Origin: Paludibacteraceae bacterium
GTDB lineage: Bacteria > Bacteroidota > Bacteroidia > Bacteroidales > Paludibacteraceae
Direction of reading: 5' to 3'
Assembly (NCBI GenBank): GCA_024405895.1
Contig: JAKSNW010000011.1
Location: 1 to 58,005 of the forward strand
DNA: 58,005 nt
Under the pieces are notes generated by a model. It was not told the origin of the DNA. It worked only from the letters and a program-made list of their open reading frames with translations, and did not search any database. The translations under genes were made by a program, and so were the position numbers. Below, one piece after another: positions 33,550 to 42,234 of the stretch (the stretch's first letter is position 1; each line of letters opens with the position of its first letter).

Positions 33550-36500
33550 TCATTCACTCTTTCTTGCAGCAGCCCGCTGTTCACGTTTGGCTTTTCTACG
33601 TTCGCGATTAGCCTTACGTTCGTTGCGGTTTTCCTGTATCGTTGCACGCCATTCCTCACGCAATCCCTTGGCAGAGCTGAAGTTGTCGCGATAAACCAGA
33701 CCTACACCCTGTGTGGTCGAACTCTCCTTGAACTCACGGTAATCATTGGTGTGGGTGTATGCCTTGGCACTCAGTTTACCCGATTTGACGATTTTATACT
33801 CAACATCAAAGTCACCGATGAAATTATTGGAGGTAGAAGTCGAGAGGTTGTCGTCGCGATAACCGACATTGCCGTTTAAGGTAATGCGGCTATTCGGAGT
33901 ATAAAGAATCTGCAATTCATACTCCATGCGACGTTCCTGACCCTCTCCCGACGAACGGAGGTTGACGCCGAAATTCCAGTTTTCAAACAGTTGCGATGCC
34001 CAGTTGTTCAGTTGCGATGAGAGTGATGAGCTCACTACAGACAACAGTTCATTCTGGCCGAATACCTGCGCCATGCCCGTGGTAGAGTTTACTGGTTGAA
34101 AGCGGCCAAGTACCAACAGGTAGATAATCTGTCGACGCATTTCCTCGTCGGAGTGAATCACACTCTTGAGGGCAGAGTTCAGTTCCTCGTCAGAGTTTGG
34201 CAGATGGATATCAAACGACAAATCCGGTTGAAGCAGATTGCCCGACATATTCAATCGACACTGCACAGGCACAGTAGGACGTCCAACATTGCTGAGAATA
34301 TCCGACGTGAGGATATCAGTGAGTGAAGCATTGATCTGATAGTAGGCATCAATGTTAACGGTAGGACTTGTAGGGTCGCCAGTCCACGCAATCGTACCAC
34401 CTGGCTGCACCTTAAACTCTCTACGCATAGCATTCTGGAAAGTGAAGTTGTAAGAACCTTGCAGGATGTTGCAGTTACCGAACATTTTGAATTCTTCTGT
34501 CAACGGGTCAAGTTCGAGACGAACAGCACCTTCACCAGCAGCCTTGATGATATCGCCTGATTTAGAATCGAGAATCAAGTAGAGGTCTGCTTCAGGAGTC
34601 ACGTTAACCAAGAGGTTCAGACCAATTTGTGCGGTCTGAGGCTTGATACGTTTGGCAATCAGTTCGTTAATCTGCGCAGAGTCTGGCTGTTGCGAACGGT
34701 CGATAAACGTAATGAATGAGTCATCCTCTGCCAATACCGCACCATCCACTGGAATATAGACTGCAGTATTTGGTTTGGTAGTCATGTCACAGTTGATGTT
34801 CACACGCTTTTCATCACCGCTGATTGAGACATCACCCGACGCATATCCCTTGCCGTAGAACAAGGCATCAGGTGCCGACTGGAGGTCGAATGCCCTCATC
34901 TTGTCGCAACTCAACAGCACATTGTACTTCATTCCCTGGAAATGGCCATCGTGGGTGAGACGTCCGTTCAGTTTGCCCTTGTTGCCGTCATCATCGAAGA
35001 TATCAATATTCTCAAACAGCACAGCCGTAGGGGTAAGTTCTATTGTGTCGCTGAAGTGATATTTCGTGCCGAGATAGGTTACGCCCACCTGACCATCTTG
35101 CACATAGGCCTTGGCAGTAACAGACACACCCTTCTTGGCTTTGCCAAAGATATGCACATCGCCGTCGGCACTACCACTGATATTATCCAGGATGCCTTCG
35201 GTGAAGTGGTTGATAAAGCCAAGGTTGATGCCATCGGCATGACCAATAATATCAATGGTATCATTGGTAAAGCCGAAGAAACCAGACAACGAAGCCAACG
35301 GAGAGGTTCGATTGCCGAAGACATCGCCACCGAAGTTGATACGTTTGTTTTCCAAGTCAACATCTGTCTGAGCCTCAACGTGTCCATATTCAGCACCATT
35401 GAACTTGAAGTTCTGCGAAGAGACGGAAGCATCAATCAATGGAGTTGACAGCAAGCCACCTATCTGTGCCGTTCCCGTAATGTCACCGCCCAAGGTGATG
35501 GCTTTCAACGGCACGATGGAGAAGATATAGTCAAGACTGATGTTCTGCATATCCACCGACAAAATGTCGGAAGGCGATTTTGAGATAGTGCCGTCAATAT
35601 TAAGATGTTGGTCGCGGCTCGTAAGGTTGAAGTTGTCAATATCAATTTTCCACGGTGTAAAGTGGATGAACGATCTTCCAATCTCAAACGGCACATTGTT
35701 CATGAAAATCTGTGTAGGCAGAATATCAGTATTGAGACAGAGGGTGTCATTGCGTTTGTAGAGATGGGCTTTGGTTACGAACTCACCTGCCGTAATAGTG
35801 TCCGACACGAGGTTTCGCCACAACACATTGGCATTGATGACATCGTCTGCCATGTTGACATCCAGATTCAATGCCAACGTATCCTCAGGAATCTTCACAT
35901 TGGTCGAAAGAATCAGACGGAGATTTTCGTTGGTGTTATAAGCACGCAAGGTAGCATCGCTGATATGTCGAACGCCATTGGTAAGATGCTGAAGGTCAAT
36001 CTGTGCATTGATGCTGTGAGTCTCGTCGCTATAGAAGCCACCGATAACAGTAGGCTCTGTGGTATACCATGGAATATCCATCACCTTACAGAGTTGTTCC
36101 GTCGACTGCAGCTCGATATAGTATTTCAAATCGTTGGATATGCCAGGTTTTTCCTTATAGTCAAGCAGTGGCATATACTTGCTCACAAATGCCAACAGGT
36201 GGTTTGTCAACGAAGCAATGGTGTAACGGCCATAGAGCATGCCGTTTATTTGTGGCGATTTGACAGAGAGGAAGTTCTCACGCGTTGTCTCATTGGTTTT
36301 CGAGCGAATACACAGACTGTCAAGGAAGTAGCTGCCATTATTATTTACCAGGATGGAATCTATGCGTACGAATCCGTTCAGCGATTCAATATGTTCGCCA
36401 TGCAGGTCGGCAGAAATCAGCAGTGAGGCATCGAAGTCAGGATATTTGTCGGTCAATCGCATCTTATGAGGCGAGAAATCGTCAATTCGTGCTGTAAACT

Positions 36501-38040
36501 GATAACTGTGAGCAGGTTGTCCAAGGTCAATCTTGCCATCGAACAGTAAGGCTCCGTTAGGGTCATCTGTTTTAACGTGACCATCGAAACTTTTGTTGGC
36601 ATACTCACCGTCAAGTTTGATGTTATGATGGGTATAACCCTTGTAGGTAATTGCATCCACTATACCGTCAACAGCCAGAGTCATAGGCGACTGCTGCGAT
36701 GCATTCAGTTCTATGTCAACGTCAAAGGCAGTATGACCGAAGTCATTGTTCACCAACGGTTGGAGATTCAGCGATTCCGTTTTGAAACAGCCATCTAGCG
36801 ATACGGCTTTGAAATGGTTGGTTACGCGAACGCCAACATCGGTTTTCAACTTGCCCAAGTTGGTTGCAAGGTCGCCAGCCAGTTTCATATTGTCAATCCT
36901 GCCGTTGATGTCGCCCACATAGGTGGCATTGCCAATAGAGTGAAGCTTGGCAGGGAGAATGAATGGCTGCTGACGTAGATTAGCCACGAGGTCCTGAATA
37001 CCAGCCATGTTGAAGTTCAACGCACGAATATGGCTCTCAGTGGTCAGACTGTCAAGATCGAAGAGATGATGCACAGCCACTTCACCAAAGAATGAGAGGT
37101 CGTTGCCATAACGTAAGGCAATGGTATCGAGGATGATATTGTCAGGCGTACCAGAATATTCTGCCAACAGATAAATAGGATGGCGGAAACAGGAAAGCTT
37201 CGGACTGAGCGGTTTGAATACCGACAAATTGAAATCTTTGGCTTCCATTTTGCCCGACAGCTGAAGGTTGGCAATATTTTTGGCTATATCCTTGAGCGAA
37301 TCATAGGCAAAGTTCACGTCGGAAAGGGCAAGTTCGGAATTGGCAACACGAAGTTTCAGCATCGGAATCTCACAATGCTTGTCCGTCATGTGGAAAGCCA
37401 TCATGAGATTGTCGATGTTCATGCCCGAATGTTCCTTGCAGCTGAAGCGTTCGATGTTGGCGGCATAGCGATGGTCTGCCAACGTGTCGATGGAAAACTT
37501 CGTGTTGAGTTGTTCCACACGAATGTTGTTCGGGGCGAATCCTTCGTACACATTTGTGTCGCAAAGGTTCTTGAACGACAAGGTGCCGTTGAGTATCTCT
37601 ACGTTCGATATTTCGAACTTCAGTTTGTTGTTTTTGGGTTTATCGCGCTTGAAATAGTCGACCAAGAACTGCAAATTGGTGGTTTTGTCGCCATTTTTTT
37701 GCAGTTTGAACACCGGATTCTCTATTCGCAGCGCATTTATCACAAGCTCACGATTGAGCAGTGATTTGGGCTGAAAACTACATCTTGCACTTGACACGAA
37801 AGCCAACGTATCTCCACTTAAATCAGAAAGATAGAGATAATCCAACTCTATGTCGTTAGGGATACGATAAGCCACGTGGCCGACACTAACCTCTGTGCCC
37901 CACTCCTTAGATAGCGACGTAGCAATCCTTTCCACCAAATAGTTCTGCACTTTGCTGGTACTCAGCAAGATGGCAGCACATATTGGAAGAAAAGCAATAA
38001 TAGCCACGATGACTGACACTATCTTCAGTGCTTTTTTCAT
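33550..38040 (-). CDS. tamB: Translocation/assembly module protein TamB
   Basis: This 1496-aa protein is anchored by one N-terminal transmembrane helix (about 5-27, VSVIVAIIAFLPICAAILL). A long AsmA/TamB-type beta-helical body spans the periplasm, and the C-terminal DUF490/TamB domain (about 1000-1400) shows GSYNFTFQNAMRREFKVQPGG, TSPTVNIDAYYQINASLTDIL and VQCRLNMSGNLLQPDLSFDI. The tail is highly basic (NRERRKAKREQRAAARKSE). The family moves lipids or assembles outer-membrane proteins. The ATG at 38040 is chosen because the upstream extension covers the promoter. It diverges from tsaD. Confidence 0.9.
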   Translation of the reverse strand: MKKALKIVSVIVAIIAFLPICAAILLSTSKVQNYLVERIATSLSKEWGTEVSVGHVAYRIPNDIELDYLYLSDLSGDTLAFVSSARCSFQPKSLLNRELVINALRIENPVFKLQKNGDKTTNLQFLVDYFKRDKPKNNKLKFEISNVEILNGTLSFKNLCDTNVYEGFAPNNIRVEQLNTKFSIDTLADHRYAANIERFSCKEHSGMNIDNLMMAFHMTDKHCEIPMLKLRVANSELALSDVNFAYDSLKDIAKNIANLQLSGKMEAKDFNLSVFKPLSPKLSCFRHPIYLLAEYSGTPDNIILDTIALRYGNDLSFFGEVAVHHLFDLDSLTTESHIRALNFNMAGIQDLVANLRQQPFILPAKLHSIGNATYVGDINGRIDNMKLAGDLATNLGKLKTDVGVRVTNHFKAVSLDGCFKTESLNLQPLVNNDFGHTAFDVDIELNASQQSPMTLAVDGIVDAITYKGYTHHNIKLDGEYANKSFDGHVKTDDPNGALLFDGKIDLGQPAHSYQFTARIDDFSPHKMRLTDKYPDFDASLLISADLHGEHIESLNGFVRIDSILVNNNGSYFLDSLCIRSKTNETTRENFLSVKSPQINGMLYGRYTIASLTNHLLAFVSKYMPLLDYKEKPGISNDLKYYIELQSTEQLCKVMDIPWYTTEPTVIGGFYSDETHSINAQIDLQHLTNGVRHISDATLRAYNTNENLRLILSTNVKIPEDTLALNLDVNMADDVINANVLWRNLVSDTITAGEFVTKAHLYKRNDTLCLNTDILPTQIFMNNVPFEIGRSFIHFTPWKIDIDNFNLTSRDQHLNIDGTISKSPSDILSVDMQNISLDYIFSIVPLKAITLGGDITGTAQIGGLLSTPLIDASVSSQNFKFNGAEYGHVEAQTDVDLENKRINFGGDVFGNRTSPLASLSGFFGFTNDTIDIIGHADGINLGFINHFTEGILDNISGSADGDVHIFGKAKKGVSVTAKAYVQDGQVGVTYLGTKYHFSDTIELTPTAVLFENIDIFDDDGNKGKLNGRLTHDGHFQGMKYNVLLSCDKMRAFDLQSAPDALFYGKGYASGDVSISGDEKRVNINCDMTTKPNTAVYIPVDGAVLAEDDSFITFIDRSQQPDSAQINELIAKRIKPQTAQIGLNLLVNVTPEADLYLILDSKSGDIIKAAGEGAVRLELDPLTEEFKMFGNCNILQGSYNFTFQNAMRREFKVQPGGTIAWTGDPTSPTVNIDAYYQINASLTDILTSDILSNVGRPTVPVQCRLNMSGNLLQPDLSFDIHLPNSDEELNSALKSVIHSDEEMRRQIIYLLVLGRFQPVNSTTGMAQVFGQNELLSVVSSSLSSQLNNWASQLFENWNFGVNLRSSGEGQERRMEYELQILYTPNSRITLNGNVGYRDDNLSTSTSNNFIGDFDVEYKIVKSGKLSAKAYTHTNDYREFKESSTTQGVGLVYRDNFSSAKGLREEWRATIQENRNERKANRERRKAKREQRAAARKSE

Positions 38041-38047
38041 ACCTTTG
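38040..38047 (+). promoter_or_regulatory. Candidate -7 element for tsaD, overlapping the tamB start codon
   Basis: Plus-strand TACCTTTG begins at the first base of the tamB start codon (read in reverse). It would give tsaD a leader of about 80 bases. No good -33 element is seen. Confidence 0.4.
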
Positions 38048-38060
38048 CGCTTTAATCGGA

Positions 38061-38068
38061 CAAAGGTA
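38061..38068 (-). promoter_or_regulatory. -7 promoter element of tamB
   Basis: Minus-strand TACCTTTG lies 20 bp before the tamB ATG, implying a leader of roughly 14 bases. Confidence 0.6.
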
Positions 38069-38131
38069 CAATTTTTCTTTGTAATAAGGTGGTCCGATGA
38101 CAAAAACAATATAATTTTCTTTGGTTTTTCT

Positions 38132-39148
38132 ATGGCAACAATCTTAGGTATCGAATCATCATGCGATGACACCTCTGCTGCAATCATCAGCGACGGCAAA
38201 CTTTTGTCGAATGTTACAGCCAGTCAGGCTGTTCATGAAATGTATGGCGGCGTGGTGCCTGAATTGGCCTCAAGGGCTCATCAGCAGAATATCATCCCTG
38301 TTGTGGATGCTGCTCTGAAAAAAGCCGGAATCAACCGCGAAGACGTTGATGCTGTAGCCTTTACACGTGGTCCTGGTTTGTTGGGTTCGTTGCTCGTAGG
38401 CATATCGTTTGCCAAAGGTTTTGCATTGGCAAGCCGTATTCCTTTGATTGATGTCAACCACCTTCAGGCACATATCATGGCCCATTTTGTCCGCACCCCA
38501 GACGACACCCGTCCGCTGCCAGAGTTCCCGTTCCTCTGCCTGTTGGTTTCTGGCGGAAACTCACAACTGGTGCTTGTGAAAGGCTACAACCAGATGGAAA
38601 TTATCGGTCAGACCATCGACGATGCCGCAGGCGAAGCATTCGACAAGTGTGCCAAGGTGATGGGACTGCCCTACCCTGGCGGCCCTGTAATCAACAAGTT
38701 AGGCAACGAAGGAAACCCCGAGAGATTCAAGTTTGCAAAACCGAATATCGCTGGCTACGACTACAGTTTCAGCGGTTTGAAGACTTCGTTCCTCTATTTC
38801 CTTCGCGACGAGATGAAGGAAAATCCTAATTTCATCGAGGAGAACAAGAACGACTTGTGTGCTTCATTGCAACACACTGTAGTAGAGATTCTGATGCACA
38901 AATTGAACAAGGCAGTCAAGGATTTTAAAATCAAACGCATTGCCGTAGCCGGAGGTGTCTCTGCCAACTCTGCCCTACGTGATGCCTTCATTGCCTATGG
39001 CGAGAAGCACCACTGTGAGGTCTACATTCCACCTTTTGCCTACACCACCGATAATGCTGCCATGGTGGCTATGGTAGGTTATTACAAAATGCAAGACAAA
39101 GAGTTCTGCTCGCCAGATCTTCCACCATACGCACGCGTAACAATTTAA
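38132..39148 (+). CDS. tsaD: tRNA N6-adenosine threonylcarbamoyltransferase TsaD
   Basis: This 338-aa ASKHA-fold enzyme transfers the threonylcarbamoyl group to A37 of ANN-decoding tRNAs, working with TsaB, TsaE and TsaC/C2. Motifs are ILGIESSCDDTSAAI (N-terminus), the metal-binding HLQAHIMAH, TRGPGLLGSLLVG, LLVSGGNSQLV, SFSGLKTSF and AVAGGVSANSALR. The family start corresponds to the ATG at 38132; the longer in-frame extension overlaps tamB. The exosortase-like gene follows 10 bp after the stop and is probably co-transcribed. Confidence 0.96.
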   Translation: MATILGIESSCDDTSAAIISDGKLLSNVTASQAVHEMYGGVVPELASRAHQQNIIPVVDAALKKAGINREDVDAVAFTRGPGLLGSLLVGISFAKGFALASRIPLIDVNHLQAHIMAHFVRTPDDTRPLPEFPFLCLLVSGGNSQLVLVKGYNQMEIIGQTIDDAAGEAFDKCAKVMGLPYPGGPVINKLGNEGNPERFKFAKPNIAGYDYSFSGLKTSFLYFLRDEMKENPNFIEENKNDLCASLQHTVVEILMHKLNKAVKDFKIKRIAVAGGVSANSALRDAFIAYGEKHHCEVYIPPFAYTTDNAAMVAMVGYYKMQDKEFCSPDLPPYARVTI

Positions 39149-39158
39149 TCTTCTGCCG

Positions 39159-39749
39159 ATGCAGTTGTTCAAGAACCCGACATACCAACGTCTCTTCGAC
39201 GCGCAGATTGACACCACGTTGTTTATCTTTGCCGTCCTCTTCGGCCATGCGCTTTGGCATATTATCTTTCCAGGACTGACAATGGAGAGCACAGAGGTAT
39301 TGGTTTTCAACCGATTCGACATCACACCGTACACCTATCACTTCCAACTCTGGTTGGCAGACCAACAGTATTTCCTGTCGCACCTTATCAATGACAATGT
39401 GATACAAAATGGTCTTGACATATTCATTCCAGGCCACATGGGCAGCCAGATGGCTTGGGGATGCACGGGTATCAAACAGGCAATGATTTTCACATTGGCA
39501 ATCGGAATCTCCCGTGGTGCACATCGCAACAAATGGTGGTTTATTCCCATTGGATTAGTTGTGTTACACGTAGTTAACCTTATTCGTGTAACTGCATTGT
39601 TCTTTATCATCACCAACAACTCAGAATTGTTTCCACTTTTTCACAATCACATTCTGAAGTACGCCTACTATGTCATTATCTTCCTCATTTGGCTGATATG
39701 GCAGTTCCGCTTCAATCCGAAGTTCAAAATCTCGGCCGTCAACAACTAA
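39159..39749 (+). CDS. Exosortase/archaeosortase family protein
   Basis: This 196-aa multi-spanning membrane protein has about five to six hydrophobic helices. It carries the catalytic triad positions of the exosortase family: Cys in WGCTGIKQ (C102), Arg in VVNLIRV (R143) and His in FHNHILKY (H162 or H164). These enzymes are thought to cleave C-terminal sorting signals made of a short motif, a hydrophobic helix and a basic tail. The subtype (XrtF/N/X/Y) cannot be fixed. It follows tsaD by 10 bp. A plausible substrate is the 122-aa protein at 19983-20351. The third 41-bp repeat locus lies just downstream. Confidence 0.8.
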   Translation: MQLFKNPTYQRLFDAQIDTTLFIFAVLFGHALWHIIFPGLTMESTEVLVFNRFDITPYTYHFQLWLADQQYFLSHLINDNVIQNGLDIFIPGHMGSQMAWGCTGIKQAMIFTLAIGISRGAHRNKWWFIPIGLVVLHVVNLIRVTALFFIITNNSELFPLFHNHILKYAYYVIIFLIWLIWQFRFNPKFKISAVNN

Positions 39750-39759
39750 ACACCACACT

Positions 39760-39799
39760 AAAGGGTTCAACGACGTTTTTTGGGAGCAAAACAAGCCCT
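39760..39799 (+). other. Weak hairpin between the exosortase gene and repeat locus 3
   Basis: AGGGTT can pair with AGCCCT (one wobble) across a loop of about 28 bases, just downstream of the stop codon and before the repeat end box. Hairpins in the same position are seen at loci 1 and 2. Confidence 0.3.
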
Positions 39800-39996
39800 A
39801 AAATTAATAGTTGTTAACATCTGCAAATGTAGACTCGTATTTCAATTTTGGAAATGACAGTCTACATTTCTCGACTCCCATTTTAATTTTGGAAATAGCA
39901 GTCTACATTTCTCGACTCCCATTTTAATTTTGGAAATGAGAGTCCACATTTCTCGACCCCCATTTCAATTTTTGAAATGGCAGTCTACATTTCTCA
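39799..39996 (+). repeat. 41-bp tandem repeat array, locus 3 (diverged version)
   Basis: The end box (39799-39832) contains the same 20-base core as locus 1 in reverse complement. Four 41-bp units follow (39833-39873, 39874-39914, 39915-39955, 39956-39996). Each has the same 6+17+18 layout as loci 1 and 2, but the palindrome arms are ATTTCAA/TTGAAAT-like: perfect in the last unit, with 1 mismatch or a wobble in the others. The tail keeps CAGTC..CATTT. The array follows the plus-strand exosortase gene, so orientation relative to the gene is again the same. The remainder of the 39750-40187 gap holds the terminator at 40128-40166. Confidence 0.9.
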
Positions 39997-40127
39997 AATC
40001 AGGAAAACAAGAGAAAAAAAGGCTTTCTGAGATCGTAAACAGAAGCTCTGACAGTAAGATTCGGCAATGATTTTTGCCCCAAAAGAACCCGGGTACAAAA
40101 ATAGCAAGAAAGAAATTTGCGGTAGGT

Positions 40128-40166
40128 AAAAAAAAGGTGCGACTATTTTCACAAACAGTCGCACCT
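40128..40166 (-). terminator. Intrinsic terminator of the AraC regulator gene
   Basis: A perfect 10-bp stem AGGTGCGACT/AGTCGCACCT (40135-40144 with 40157-40166) is followed on the minus strand by at least seven T residues. Confidence 0.92.
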
Positions 40167-40187
40167 CAAACATTTAATCTATTTTCA

Positions 40188-41021
40188 TTATTCCATTTCC
40201 AAAGTTTGAGTTGGAGTGTAGCCAAAGGCATCTTTGTAGCGTGAAGCAAAATGCTGATAGCTGACAAAGCCGACATACTTATAGATATCGATTGGCCTTT
40301 TGCCCTCCTTTAACAGAAGATGAGCATTCTGTAGGCGCACGTTCATAACCGCACGCTCAGGCGAAGTGCCCATTTCCTGCATGGTGTCGCGTTTGAATGC
40401 CGATTTTGACCTCGAGGTATAAACCGCCATTTCGTCAACGCTGAGGTGAAGTCGATAGTAGCGTTCGATAAAATCACGAACGGAACAACGATACTGTGGC
40501 AGAAAATCGAAGAAGAATGCAGCCGATGTGTTATCGATAGTAAGCACTCTTTCAACAATCTGTCTGCGAAGTTCAGTGACTTCAGCTTGTTGCAACAATT
40601 CTTTCTTACCCCACAATTCTATACCTGTTTCACAGAACTTCTTCAAACGGTCTGTTTTTGGCATCTGCACAGCATAGTGACGCTGTGGTTTACGGTAAAT
40701 AGTTGGTGGCAAGGTGGTCAACTGACGATAGCAGTCAACCAAGAACATACGTGGAAAATCCAACATGAGGGCGTCAAATTGTCCTGAAATTCTGTCAGAA
40801 TAAATCTGCAGCTTAGCCTCTGGATTTCTTAACAAACATAAGCAGTCACCGGCAACTACACGAGTTTTATTGCTTCCGACTACGTAAGTGGCAGAGCCTT
40901 CGATTACGTAGATGAAAGTATAGCAAGTGAACGGTGCGATCGAAGCGCTTCTGGAGTTATCCATGTGAACTCGCTTCAAACCGTAATAGTCCTCAATTTG
41001 GTATGCTGTTTTGTTTGTCAT
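40188..41021 (-). CDS. AraC family transcriptional regulator
   Basis: This 277-aa protein has an N-terminal cupin-like sensing domain (about 15-140; CYTFIYVIEGSATYVVGSNKTRVVAGD is the typical beta-barrel pattern). The C-terminal AraC double helix-turn-helix (about 175-275) shows LSVDEMAVYTSRSKSAFKRDTMQEMGTSP and the second motif GFVSYQHFASRYKDAFGYTPTQ. The ATG at 41021 is preferred; a longer extension runs through the promoter at 41136-41166. The EamA transporter gene lies 238 bp upstream on the same strand and may be a target. The effector is unknown. Confidence 0.88.
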   Translation of the reverse strand: MTNKTAYQIEDYYGLKRVHMDNSRSASIAPFTCYTFIYVIEGSATYVVGSNKTRVVAGDCLCLLRNPEAKLQIYSDRISGQFDALMLDFPRMFLVDCYRQLTTLPPTIYRKPQRHYAVQMPKTDRLKKFCETGIELWGKKELLQQAEVTELRRQIVERVLTIDNTSAAFFFDFLPQYRCSVRDFIERYYRLHLSVDEMAVYTSRSKSAFKRDTMQEMGTSPERAVMNVRLQNAHLLLKEGKRPIDIYKYVGFVSYQHFASRYKDAFGYTPTQTLEME

Positions 41022-41135
41022 TTCCACAATGGTTTTTCTTAGAATCCAAAATTGATGGTATCTCAAGCAAAAATGCAAGCACCATAATTTTTTCTTCCTA
41101 CATTTCACCGATTTACACTTCGGCCTTCTTGAGTG

Positions 41136-41166
41136 CAAAATTACACTTTTTCTTTTACATTATCAA
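41136..41166 (-). promoter_or_regulatory. Promoter of the AraC regulator gene
   Basis: On the minus strand TTG (41166-41164) is followed after 20 bp by TAATTTTG (41143-41136), a good Bacteroidetes promoter. The leader would be about 105 bases. Confidence 0.6.
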
Positions 41167-41213
41167 CCGGGATTGGTTCATATTTCCTTAAAAACGGCAG
41201 AAACGGAGTTATA

Positions 41214-41246
41214 CAACGATGAAAAGAGGTTTTTCAACGATGAAAA
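41214..41246. promoter_or_regulatory. 12-bp direct repeats upstream of the AraC regulator promoter
   Basis: CAACGATGAAAA occurs at 41214-41225 and again at 41235-41246, starts 21 bp apart, or two helical turns. Direct repeats on one face of the helix are the typical site for AraC-type dimers. They lie about 50 bp upstream of the -33 element of the AraC gene, between it and the EamA gene. Confidence 0.5.
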
Positions 41247-41258
41247 CTCCGGAGTAAT

Positions 41259-42143
41259 CTAATTGGAGCCGTTTTTATGAGGCAAAACGACCAATAATAC
41301 CGACGCCAGAATAAGAATTATGCCTACTGCGAGGTTGAATGTAAATGGTTCGTTGTAGAGCAAGACACCTATCAATACGGCAGTCAAAGGCTCGAGAGCT
41401 CCAAGGATTGCTGTTGGTGTGGAGCCGATGTTGCGAATGGCTACGGCAAGCAACGAGAGTGCTACAACCGTTGGGAAGACAGCCAAAGCCAGGACTACAC
41501 AGATGTGAGATGGAGCGGTGATGAACTGCAAATGCACGTCAGGATCAAGCATGGCATGGGCCACGTTGCACAAGACACAACAGAGAGCCACATAGAAACT
41601 GATGGTGAGTGTGCTGACGTTTTTCAACGAACGATTCAGTATGACAATATATATAGAGTATGTCAATGCCGAGATAAAAACAAGTGTGGCACCTATGAGA
41701 TTCAGGGTGCTTTCTCCGCCATCTCCCCTATTGAGCAGGGCGATGCCTGCAAAGGCGATGACAATGGACAGTATGGTTCGGAAGCCTTGCCGTTCGTGAA
41801 AACAGAGTGCCATGATAATTGCCACCATTACAGGATAAAGAAACAGCAGGGTGGAAGCTACGCCGGTGGCGATATGCATGAAACTATAATATAGTGTCAT
41901 GGAAGAAGCACCGAATAACAGTCCGAGCATGGCAATAATGCCGAACTCTTTCGGTGTTACCTTAAAACTTTTCTTGGTGACAACGATGGAGATGGCAAAA
42001 ACGATGGCTGCCAAGGAGAATCGATACAGCAGCAAGGTGTTGGTGGATACGCCATCGGCAGAAACCAACTTGCCGATTGGATTGATGCCGTAACACATTG
42101 CTGAAACGATGCCGCAAACGGCACCTTTTAGTTTATTATTCAT
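41259..42143 (-). CDS. EamA (DMT) family transporter
   Basis: This 294-aa inner-membrane protein has ten predicted helices and two EamA repeats (about 5-135 and 148-285). Typical family segments include the N-terminal AVCGIVSAMCYGINPIGKL and the second-repeat GSTPTAILGALEPLTAVLIGVLLYNEP. These transporters export or import metabolites such as amino acids or nucleosides; the substrate is not predictable. A TATTTTTG -7 element lies at 42227-42234 on the minus strand. The downstream AraC gene could regulate it. Confidence 0.88.
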   Translation of the reverse strand: MNNKLKGAVCGIVSAMCYGINPIGKLVSADGVSTNTLLLYRFSLAAIVFAISIVVTKKSFKVTPKEFGIIAMLGLLFGASSMTLYYSFMHIATGVASTLLFLYPVMVAIIMALCFHERQGFRTILSIVIAFAGIALLNRGDGGESTLNLIGATLVFISALTYSIYIVILNRSLKNVSTLTISFYVALCCVLCNVAHAMLDPDVHLQFITAPSHICVVLALAVFPTVVALSLLAVAIRNIGSTPTAILGALEPLTAVLIGVLLYNEPFTFNLAVGIILILASVLLVVLPHKNGSN

Positions 42144-42226
42144 TTTACAGTGATTTCGTCAATCTATTGTTATTCAAACAAATGCAACACAAAGTCGCAT
42201 TCCCTAAAAACGAGACACAAAAATAG

Positions 42227-42234
42227 CACATTTT
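42227..42234 (-). promoter_or_regulatory. -7 promoter element of the EamA gene
   Basis: Minus-strand TATTTTTG fits TAnnTTTG and lies about 85 bp before the ATG. No -33 match is seen at the right distance. Confidence 0.45.

Noticed and set aside
37180-37764. 194-codon open frame opposite tamB
   Set aside because: It is the antisense shadow of a long gene with clear TamB features; no independent domain is visible.
39159-39749. CAAX-type membrane protease
   Set aside because: The EExxxR motif of CAAX proteases is absent, while the Cys, Arg and His positions of exosortases are present.
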